A DNA stretch of 37,034 bases, from the NCBI GenBank assembly GCA_029881015.1, contig JAOUNK010000003.1, positions 1 through 37,034 on the forward strand, in the 5' to 3' direction. Both the position numbers and the translations under genes were made by a program. Under the pieces are notes generated by a model, which was not told the DNA's origin, did no database searches, and saw only the letters and a list, made by a program, of their open reading frames with translations. Origin of the DNA: Gammaproteobacteria bacterium (GTDB lineage: Bacteria > Pseudomonadota > Gammaproteobacteria > Steroidobacterales > Woeseiaceae). Position 1 is the first letter of the stretch, and every line of letters begins with the position of its first letter. Of the stretch, positions 19,483 through 26,979 are shown piece after piece.

Positions 19483-20850
19483 TCAGAACCCCGCCTGTCT
19501 CTGCGAGTCGTCGTACATTTTTGTCAGGAAAGAACGGATGGCGGGTTCCGCCTCTTCTTTCGTCATCAGTTTCTGGCTCTCGAGGACCACGGCCATGTCC
19601 TTGATGGAGCGCCGGCCGTCGATCAGCGACATGATGAACGAGTAGATCTGCGTGGTCATGGCCTGCTGGCGGAAGGACGGCGACAGCGGGACCGGATCGT
19701 TGCCGGTCACTATCCAGTCAGGGAGGGCCTTGTGCCGCTCCGGCCTGCTCGCGTCGCGTTCCTTGTAGGCAGAGAACGTAAAGACGCGCTCCTGCCGTCC
19801 ATGGCGGCTCGCGGGAGAGCACATGTAAGGGATCGTCGCCTGCGACACGTAGGGGTCGGAGAAACCGCTTTCAGCGACGATTGCCTTGACCTCTTCGGGG
19901 CTGTAGTGCCGCGCCTTCTGCGGCGATGAAAACGCGAGCGAGCCGAAGTTCACCCAGCGACCGTCCGGCTTGAGCAGGCGATTGATTCGCGCCGCGAGTA
20001 CCGGCAGGTCTTCGGTGATGATGTCGATGAGCCACGGCGTGACGACGGTATCGAAGGACATCTCGGGAAACGGTGGCCGCAGCGCATCGCCGAGTACGAG
20101 GTGGAAGCCGTCGCCGACGACCTCGGGTGCCGCAAGCTTGCGCAGCACGGCGTCGTCCTCGAGCGCGCGCGGTGCGATCGGGAACTCGTAGAGGCTCAGC
20201 TTCTCGCCCTGTGTCACTGCCCTGGCAACCATCATAAGCAAAGGATTGAAGTCCATTGCAACCGTTGCCGCACATGCCATGGTCCTGTGGATATCGTAGG
20301 CCAGGCGACCGGCGCCCGCGCCGAGGACAAGGACGTTCCCGAGTTCGGCGTGATCGTGCAGGACCGCCTGTACCTGCTTCAACGAGGCTTGGTTTTCTTC
20401 GTCGCCCCAGGCCCAGTCTCGATGAATATTGGAATAGTAGGTATTGAGGCCCTGGTCGGTAGGCAGTCGTGTGCGGAGTGCAAGGTAACTCTCGAAGCTG
20501 CCTTGCATGGACTGCACTTCAAGTGGCCGCAGGAGCTTCTGTAATTTGCGCCGATGCGAATCCACGCATTTCTTGTACCTGTCCACGCGGCGACGCGCGA
20601 GCGACGTCATGTCGTCGCTCTTGAGTTCCCGCTCCAGCCCGGCAATCTCATGGCCAAGCTGCTGCAGCGCAAACTGCAATCTGCCGCGCCACTCGCCGAG
20701 CGTGGCCTGCGGCTCCGCAAACATCCACGGTATGCCGCCAACGGAGGGGAAATCGACCTTGCAGGCCTTGCAGTGCAGTCGCTCGCCGGTCGGTTCGAGG
20801 GGCGTCTTGTCACAACGCGGGCAGGCGAGCAAGGCGTTAAGTTCGGTCAT
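19483..20850 (-). CDS. class I SAM-dependent methyltransferase with N-terminal Trm112-like zinc ribbon
   Basis: N-terminus LLACPRCDKTPLEPTGERLHCKACKVDFPSVGGIPWMF (CxxC...CxxC); NVLVLGAGAGRLAYDIHR SAM-binding loop; LVLGDALRPPFPEMSFDTVVTPWLIDI. Confidence 0.85.
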   Translation of the reverse strand: MTELNALLACPRCDKTPLEPTGERLHCKACKVDFPSVGGIPWMFAEPQATLGEWRGRLQFALQQLGHEIAGLERELKSDDMTSLARRRVDRYKKCVDSHRRKLQKLLRPLEVQSMQGSFESYLALRTRLPTDQGLNTYYSNIHRDWAWGDEENQASLKQVQAVLHDHAELGNVLVLGAGAGRLAYDIHRTMACAATVAMDFNPLLMMVARAVTQGEKLSLYEFPIAPRALEDDAVLRKLAAPEVVGDGFHLVLGDALRPPFPEMSFDTVVTPWLIDIITEDLPVLAARINRLLKPDGRWVNFGSLAFSSPQKARHYSPEEVKAIVAESGFSDPYVSQATIPYMCSPASRHGRQERVFTFSAYKERDASRPERHKALPDWIVTGNDPVPLSPSFRQQAMTTQIYSFIMSLIDGRRSIKDMAVVLESQKLMTKEEAEPAIRSFLTKMYDDSQRQAGF

Positions 20851-20867
20851 GACTGGGGATTATGCAC

Positions 20868-20904
20868 AAAAAAACGGCCAGCCGAAGGGATGCGACTGGC
20901 CGTT
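20868..20904 (-). terminator. Rho-independent terminator of the minus-strand DUF1501/cytochrome operon
   Basis: Perfect 9-bp arms (plus-strand coordinates AACGGCCAG 20873-20881 and CTGGCCGTT 20896-20904); on the minus strand the stem is followed by a run of seven T (partly overlapping the stem). Lies just after the DUF1501 stop at 20974. Confidence 0.85.
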
Positions 20905-20973
20905 CCATTGCCGTGCTGTAGCGCGGCGGCGTAGCTCTCGCTATGCGGGGTTGGCAATTGTTGCCTGCACGAT

Positions 20974-22599
20974 CTACGCGACAGGTACCGTCCCGTTCAC
21001 GATCGGCTCAAAGGCCGTGAAGCGGTCGAGGTCGCTGCCGAGGCCATGGCCGATGCCAAGTCCCTGGTAGATCGCGGCGAAATCGCCCGTCGTCACCTGG
21101 CCATGCAGCGCCATGTAGTTCAGCACGATGGAGTTGACGAGCAGGTTAACGTTGTTCGCCATCGGCGTGGCTGCACGCTGTACCGAGCCGCCGGCATCCA
21201 TGTAACCGAGCTGCTGATGTCGCAATTGCTCGTCGAGCGTCGCGCCCTTGAGCACCGGCCGGCCACCCAGTCGCGGCGGGTTATAAACCAGGAAGAACGA
21301 ACCGGCCGTCGATGAGTTGTCGCTGGTCCACTCGCCCTTGCCGCGGCCATCGCCGGAGTTGTCGATCGCACCGTTCGATGAGAGCGAGCCGTCACTAAAG
21401 ACGTACAGCATGAGCGGCATGTCGAGCTTCGCGGCATACTCGAGGCAGGCGCCCATGCACTGACCGGCACGGAAGTCCTTGACCTCACCCTCGGCGCGTG
21501 CGCCGCCATGGTAGTCGTAGCCACCCATCTCGACGCAGCCGGCGCCGGCGAAACCGTTCATGACGAGCTTCATGACCGAAGCGGTCTTCTGGAACTCGCG
21601 CGAATCGCGATTGCCTGCAAAGAACTCGGTGTCCAGGAAGATACCGGAGCCGTCGGCGGCAACGATGTCCGTGTCGAGGCCCGGGTCGATCGGCGTACCG
21701 CCGAAGCGGTCCGCGATGTGCGCGGCCTTGAGATAGCCGCAGCGTACGGCCTTGTCGATATCGGCATCGCGTGCGACGAGTGTATCGACGTTGACCATCT
21801 TTTCGTCCGACAGCCTGTAAATCGACTCCATGACCTTCGTGGCATCGTCCTTGCTGAGAATGCCGACGAGGTCGCCCGTGTCGACGAGGTTGACGACGTC
21901 ACTGGGACGATCGACCTTGGTCGGGCGCAGTTCCGGGTTAAACAGCGGCAATGGCAATGTCGAGTTACCACCCGAGTCCGTGTTCTCCGAGCCGGCAAGG
22001 CCCAGGATGGAGCCCTTGGCACCAGCCAGCGCAATGCCGTACAGCGGGTTATGCGGGTTGTTGCCCGTGTCGTTATCCGAGCGCGCCGGTATGACCGCAC
22101 CGTTGATATTGGCGGCCGTTGCCGCGCTCACGCGTGACAGGATGCCGCGGCGAAATGCGCTGTCGAAGTGGAACCCCAGCCCCAGGTCGAAGTTTGCGTA
22201 CGGGTTGCCGTTCGGATCGTTGAGGCTTGGCACCATGTCGCCGGGCAGCCCCATCTTCTCGTAGCCATTGGCGGCGAGGAAGTCGCTCTGGCCGCCTTCC
22301 CGGCCGACCAGTACGTTCGAGCCGGCGATGTTGGCGCCGCCCGCAAGGTCGAAGCAGATAAACGGGATTTTGCCGGCGCCGTCAGTGATGTTGCACTGGG
22401 AAGGCGCGCGCAGCGCGTCCAGGTCCGCTGCCAGGTCGGCGTATGCGCGCGTACCCAGCAGGGGGGCAATGCCACCCACTGTGTAGGCCGCGCCCGTCAT
22501 GAATCCCTGCGACAGGAACTGGCGCCGCGTGACAGGACGCGGATGATCGGCGTGAAATTGCGGCAAGTCGAAGTTGCCTCTGTTGCGTTTCATGGTCAT
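20974..22599 (-). CDS. DUF1501-like Tat-exported protein
   Basis: MTMKRNRGNFDLPQFHADHPRPVTRRQFLSQGFMTGAAYTVGGIAPLLGTRAYA (Tat motif RRQFL); PFICFDLAGGANIAGSNVLVGREGGQSDFL, CLEYAAKLDMPLMLYVFSDGSLSSNGAIDNSGDGRGKGEWTSD. Confidence 0.75.
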   Translation of the reverse strand: MTMKRNRGNFDLPQFHADHPRPVTRRQFLSQGFMTGAAYTVGGIAPLLGTRAYADLAADLDALRAPSQCNITDGAGKIPFICFDLAGGANIAGSNVLVGREGGQSDFLAANGYEKMGLPGDMVPSLNDPNGNPYANFDLGLGFHFDSAFRRGILSRVSAATAANINGAVIPARSDNDTGNNPHNPLYGIALAGAKGSILGLAGSENTDSGGNSTLPLPLFNPELRPTKVDRPSDVVNLVDTGDLVGILSKDDATKVMESIYRLSDEKMVNVDTLVARDADIDKAVRCGYLKAAHIADRFGGTPIDPGLDTDIVAADGSGIFLDTEFFAGNRDSREFQKTASVMKLVMNGFAGAGCVEMGGYDYHGGARAEGEVKDFRAGQCMGACLEYAAKLDMPLMLYVFSDGSLSSNGAIDNSGDGRGKGEWTSDNSSTAGSFFLVYNPPRLGGRPVLKGATLDEQLRHQQLGYMDAGGSVQRAATPMANNVNLLVNSIVLNYMALHGQVTTGDFAAIYQGLGIGHGLGSDLDRFTAFEPIVNGTVPVA

Positions 22600-22625
22600 C
22601 TCAAATATTCCCTTTTGTCCTGTCT

Positions 22626-25208
22626 TTACTGAACCAGTGTGGCTGCGCTGCCGAGTACGGAGGCGCATACACCCTTGGCGATGGCACGTGTATCACTTGT
22701 GCCCGCAAGAAGCCTGTCCACCAGGTTCTCCGGGCGAGGACCCGTTGCCGGGAACGACGCGAGTTCGCCATGCACATCGGCATAACTTGGCTGCGACAGG
22801 ATCTGTGCGCTCGTCGACGAGTGGCCAACCGCACTCTGGATCAGCGGTTCGACGAATGCGTCGCGATTGCCGACGCTGAACGCGGTGGCCGGAGCGGCGT
22901 CGAAGTTGAAGCCCGGCCACAACGTGGCGTTCTCAACGGCGGCGTCACAGTACTGGATCGCGAGCTGTGCGATGGCGACCTGGTGCGATGACAGGAACGC
23001 TTCGGCAAATTCGACCGCCGGCAGCGACTGCCGGAGCTCCTGGTAGGTCTCGTCAACCATGAAGATGCCACCGCGCTGGTAGGTTACGCGGTCGATGCCC
23101 GTAATCGCTGCGTAGGTCGCATCGATCTCGTCAAACGTCTTCATGCCGATATCCGCACTGGCGGTCGCGGCGGTCGCAACGTAGTCAGCGACGGTGAGCA
23201 TCGGATCTTCCGGCCTGTCGTAAGTCGCGCCATTGAGATCGTCGAAAGTCAGGAAGAACTCGTCGAGATCCGGTCCTTTCTCGAGCGGCAAGACCGCACC
23301 GAGCGTGGCGTTGAGGACCATCAGCGGCTGACCGAGTTCATCGAGTACTGCCGGGTTGGACAAGTCGAGCGATTCGATCATGTTGGCGTAGCTCTGGCCG
23401 ACCGGCGCTTCCTGGCCGTTCATCGCGATACGCATGCCCTCGAGTCCAATACCTTGCGGCGTGGAGCCATCGAGCGTGACGAAGTGCGGCTTGTCGAACA
23501 GGTACGCGTACGAGTCGTATTGCTGTGCCTCGAACAGGACGTACGACGTCTGTATGGGCGCACCGATCAGGTGCGAGATGTCGAACAACAGGTAGAAGCG
23601 TTCGCCAACTCCCGCGTCGTAGTTCTGGTTGATCTGCTCCTGGGTCAGTGCACGGCGGTGGATAGCCGCGAGGCGGAAGGTGCCTTCCCACAATCCGTCG
23701 CTGGATGCTTCGTTGCCGAGGATCAGCGCGAAGTTGTTCTGCCACGGCACTAGCGTGCCACCCGGTACCGGATCGGTCTGGGTAACCAGCGTGCCGTTCA
23801 CGAAGATCTTGCGACCCTCGATCGGGCTGTACGTCGCAACCACGTGCTGCAGCGTTGCCTGGAGTACCTCGGCAGCATCCGGCGTCGAGAGCTGCGGATC
23901 GCCGTTGAGCGTGGTCAGCGGGTTGCCATTGGCATCCTCGGCGTTCGTGCGCAGCAGGAAGTCGTAGTTATACAGGGTTTGCTGCAGCGTGAAGTTGCGC
24001 GCTGCCTGGCCGGCCGAGTAGCTGACGATGCGCGACATTTCCTGCGTCACGTTCGCCGGCACAACCCATGCCTCGATCGAGAATTCGCCCGAATCGACCA
24101 GGATGTCATGCAGCTTGCGGCTTGCGACCGTCGAGCCCTGGGCCTTGCCCGGGCCGACCGCCATGTCGGCACCAATCGTGATGCCCCAGCCGCCATACCA
24201 GGTAACGTCGCCCGAGAAGTTCAGGTCAATGGCCGGGTCGACGCCGCTGGTATCAAAGGCCGTCGAGCCGGTGCCCGTCTTGAACTCCCAAAGCGCAATC
24301 TGGTCGTTTTCGTAACGGTTACCGCCCGAGGCGACCGTACCGTCAACGAGGCGGACAGCTTTACTGTATACAAGGGCGGGATCGACAACAGTGGGCTGGA
24401 TAGCGTTGACGAAGCCGGTCACCGCGGCGAGCATTTCAGCGCCCGAGCTCACGCAGTCACTGTTGTTCCAGCAGTTGTGGAACTCGTCGCGAACGCGAAC
24501 GACGAAGCGCGAGTTGCCTACCGTGTCAGGGTCAAGATTGATCTTCGACTTCGCGGCTTCGTACGCCACATTGACGTCGGGGTCGGCGAAGTAGGGTTGT
24601 TGTGCCGTGGCCGACTCCGAGCTATGGCAGCGCTGGCAGTACGGCACGAGAATATCGTCGTACAGCCACTGCTCGAACAGTGCGGTGTCTTCCGGGAAGT
24701 TCCGGCTGTTGCTCGGATCGCGATCAGGCGGGGCCGTAAGCGATACCTGGCGACCGCCACCTGAGGTGGTGCCGAGCCAGTTCTCGATCCAGGTCGTCAT
24801 GATCGTTCCGCAGGTGGCGGGATCGTCGACCCAGCAATTGTGACCCAGGGGCGGTGAGCTGACCTTGGTGACAAACTCCGACAACGAAGGCTGGGTTGCG
24901 TCGATATGGTCCACGGCCTCGTCGTAGGCCATGTTGACATCGTCCGAACGAACGAACGGCTTCTGACCGCCGGTCTCGCTGTGACAGTTGCCGCAGCGGT
25001 CTGGTGTCCGCGCCTTCGACCAGAATTCCTGCTGGAATCTCAGTACTTCGGCGTCGCGCGCGACGGGACCAGTATAAGGGTTGCTGCCGGTGTTGTTGTT
25101 GCCGTTTGGGGCGGCCGGGTTCAGTTCCGTTTGTGCGCCACCGCCGCAGGCTGCGAGTACAAGGCTCGCGAGCAGGGTGGCAATTCGTGATGCGTGATTC
25201 ATCGTCAT
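22626..25208 (-). CDS. c-type cytochrome lipoprotein with two CXXCH domains and a LamG-like domain
   Basis: Lipobox LVLAACGGG; CGNCH and CQRCH; LamG/concanavalin-like region (ILVDSGEFSIEAWVVPANVTQEMSRIVSYS ... LQHVVATYSPIEGRKIFVNGTLV). Confidence 0.8.
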   Translation of the reverse strand: MTMNHASRIATLLASLVLAACGGGAQTELNPAAPNGNNNTGSNPYTGPVARDAEVLRFQQEFWSKARTPDRCGNCHSETGGQKPFVRSDDVNMAYDEAVDHIDATQPSLSEFVTKVSSPPLGHNCWVDDPATCGTIMTTWIENWLGTTSGGGRQVSLTAPPDRDPSNSRNFPEDTALFEQWLYDDILVPYCQRCHSSESATAQQPYFADPDVNVAYEAAKSKINLDPDTVGNSRFVVRVRDEFHNCWNNSDCVSSGAEMLAAVTGFVNAIQPTVVDPALVYSKAVRLVDGTVASGGNRYENDQIALWEFKTGTGSTAFDTSGVDPAIDLNFSGDVTWYGGWGITIGADMAVGPGKAQGSTVASRKLHDILVDSGEFSIEAWVVPANVTQEMSRIVSYSAGQAARNFTLQQTLYNYDFLLRTNAEDANGNPLTTLNGDPQLSTPDAAEVLQATLQHVVATYSPIEGRKIFVNGTLVTQTDPVPGGTLVPWQNNFALILGNEASSDGLWEGTFRLAAIHRRALTQEQINQNYDAGVGERFYLLFDISHLIGAPIQTSYVLFEAQQYDSYAYLFDKPHFVTLDGSTPQGIGLEGMRIAMNGQEAPVGQSYANMIESLDLSNPAVLDELGQPLMVLNATLGAVLPLEKGPDLDEFFLTFDDLNGATYDRPEDPMLTVADYVATAATASADIGMKTFDEIDATYAAITGIDRVTYQRGGIFMVDETYQELRQSLPAVEFAEAFLSSHQVAIAQLAIQYCDAAVENATLWPGFNFDAAPATAFSVGNRDAFVEPLIQSAVGHSSTSAQILSQPSYADVHGELASFPATGPRPENLVDRLLAGTSDTRAIAKGVCASVLGSAATLVQ

Positions 25209-25214
25209 GTCTCC

Positions 25215-26438
25215 CTACTGGCCTTTGCAGTGATCCGCGGCGTCCGCGAATACCCGTTTCATCTGGAAACCGCTCGCAGCGAAACTGCCCATGATCTCGT
25301 CAACCCTGGTGTGATCCGCGGGTGACTCGGGTTCACGCAAGCAGACGGCCTGGAATACTTTCTTCACCTGGCAACTGGCAAATGCGTCACTGTTGGAAAG
25401 TTCGACGCCCAGTGACTTGGCGCCGTTGTCGTCGCCGTTACCCGGGCCGTTAAAGCCCAGGTAACGGTTCTGGCCTTCACGCCAGTAGTTGGTCCAGTGA
25501 TCGTCCGGTGTGCGAAAGCCCTGCGGGAAATTGAGGTCGTTGTTGAAGTACTTCGGCTGCACAACGCCGGCGGTGTACTCGATCGATCCGGCCGCTTCGT
25601 CGTAGTTGTAGTACGCGAAGGCCTGGGCCATCGGGTCCATACCGGTATGGCAGCCCACACAGTTATTAAGGAACAGGCGGCTGTCGCCACCCGGGCTGCG
25701 GCTCACGTCCTGACGGATTCGATCCGGCGACAGGCGAGGGTCATGCAGCTGTTCCATGTCAGCGCAGAAGTGGTTCACCATCGTAAAGCGGAACATCGCG
25801 CGGTTGGTACCCGCGATGAAAAAGGCTTCCGCCGCTGCTCGAGACGTCATGACGCCGGCAGTCGCGGCCGGTGGCAGGTTGTTGATACTCGATTGCGTGG
25901 TCGGTTCCAGCACGGCTTTCAGGTCGTGATTGCCTGCCTCAAGCTGCTGGTAATGGTCGTTGTTGTTGCCGGCGGGTGCGGTAGCCACCGTGCCGGCACG
26001 GCCGATGTATTGCAGGTCAGCCGACAAAACGGTCCGGAAATCGACGTCGTCGCGAATCATGCCGATGACGGTTGCGACATAGTCGTTCAGCGGTACGAAT
26101 ACCGAGCGGTCGCGGTTCGTCCATGGCGCGGCGAAGTTCTTCAGCGTCACGTTATAGAAGCTGCTGTTCTCCATCGCGATGTAGGCGGCGCATCGTGCGC
26201 CCACCACGCCATACTGTGCGCATGCAGGATCGGAACTCGCGATCGCGTTCTCCATCTGCAACAAAACTGCATCGGTCGGCGGTACGCCGGCAATGCGCTC
26301 ATGAATGCGCTTCGCCTGTTCCCTGGGACCTGCGTTCGCCGGCATCGACAATACTGTTAACAGTATTGCTGCCAGCGTGGCACGCAGGACTCCGCCGAGT
26401 CGGCCGTCCTTGTGTCCTGTCCACATGCTGTTTCTCAT
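25215..26438 (-). CDS. periplasmic CXXCH-containing protein resembling DUF1588/DUF1585-type cytochromes
   Basis: Signal peptide LRATLAAILLTVLSMPANA; single heme motif NNCVGCHTGMDPMAQAFAYYNYDEAAGSIEY; C-terminus FASCQVKKVFQAVCLREPESPADHTRVDEIMGSFAASGFQMKRVFAD. A start at 26426 (MWTGHK) is also possible. Confidence 0.65.
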   Translation of the reverse strand: MRNSMWTGHKDGRLGGVLRATLAAILLTVLSMPANAGPREQAKRIHERIAGVPPTDAVLLQMENAIASSDPACAQYGVVGARCAAYIAMENSSFYNVTLKNFAAPWTNRDRSVFVPLNDYVATVIGMIRDDVDFRTVLSADLQYIGRAGTVATAPAGNNNDHYQQLEAGNHDLKAVLEPTTQSSINNLPPAATAGVMTSRAAAEAFFIAGTNRAMFRFTMVNHFCADMEQLHDPRLSPDRIRQDVSRSPGGDSRLFLNNCVGCHTGMDPMAQAFAYYNYDEAAGSIEYTAGVVQPKYFNNDLNFPQGFRTPDDHWTNYWREGQNRYLGFNGPGNGDDNGAKSLGVELSNSDAFASCQVKKVFQAVCLREPESPADHTRVDEIMGSFAASGFQMKRVFADAADHCKGQ

Positions 26439-26654
26439 ATCGTTTTGCTCGTCATTCGTTATTTACGCAAAGCGTGGCCGGAAGATGTTGCCAGAGCCCC
26501 TCGCCCCTCGCCGTGAAAGCATTCACAGTCCTTGGGAGATCCCCTGCGACACTGCGGCCGCAACAAAAAGCGGATCTGCAATCTTTAAAGCAAGTGCTGT
26601 GCCAGACTTGTGTCCAACCCGGAAATAAGGACATTTATCCTTTAAAAACAGCGC

Positions 26655-26683
26655 ACTATAGGTCCGGTACAGGGGGCTGCTAA
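26655..26683 (-). promoter_or_regulatory. putative sigma70-like promoter for the minus-strand operon
   Basis: Minus strand TTAGCA (26678-26683), 17-nt spacer, TATAGT (26655-26660). By eye only. Confidence 0.35.
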
Positions 26684-26792
26684 AAGACGCTTATGTAAGG
26701 TCACTGTCGGTACTTGGGCACAACGATTATGACCAGGGGGCATAAGCTCCTGATAAAGCAAGGCCTTAGACCTGTCGCCGAAGGGAGACACA

Positions 26793-26810
26793 GTGTCACC
26801 CCTGTGACAC
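26793..26810. promoter_or_regulatory. inverted repeat GTGTCAC-N4-GTGACAC, candidate operator
   Basis: Perfect 7-bp arms GTGTCAC/GTGACAC separated by CCCT in the divergent intergenic region; an extra GACAC half-site immediately upstream (26787-26791). Confidence 0.5.
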
Positions 26811-26892
26811 CGCAAACAGCCGTCAAGCAGTGCCTGCGCTCACGGTTCCATGTCGTGCTTTTGAGACATTACATCCACTTACGAGGGTCTCC

Positions 26893-26898
26893 TATAAT
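26893..26898 (+). promoter_or_regulatory. putative -10 element (TATAAT) for the HzsA-related operon
   Basis: Perfect TATAAT in GC-rich DNA 82 bp before ATG 26980; the -35 match is weak (TTACAT 26869-26874). Confidence 0.45.
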
Positions 26899-26979
26899 CC
26901 GGCGTCGGGTTTGTGACTGCGTTAACGGTATACGGCGCGTGGCACAACGTACCCTGCCCAATCACTAGAGGTGAGCGCT

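Noticed and set aside
26627-26642. AAGGA-N6-TCCTT inverted repeat
   Set aside because: Only 5-bp arms; expected by chance at this size.
26714-26968. 84-aa ORF in the divergent intergenic region
   Set aside because: No domain similarity and it contains the candidate palindrome and TATAAT; more likely regulatory DNA.
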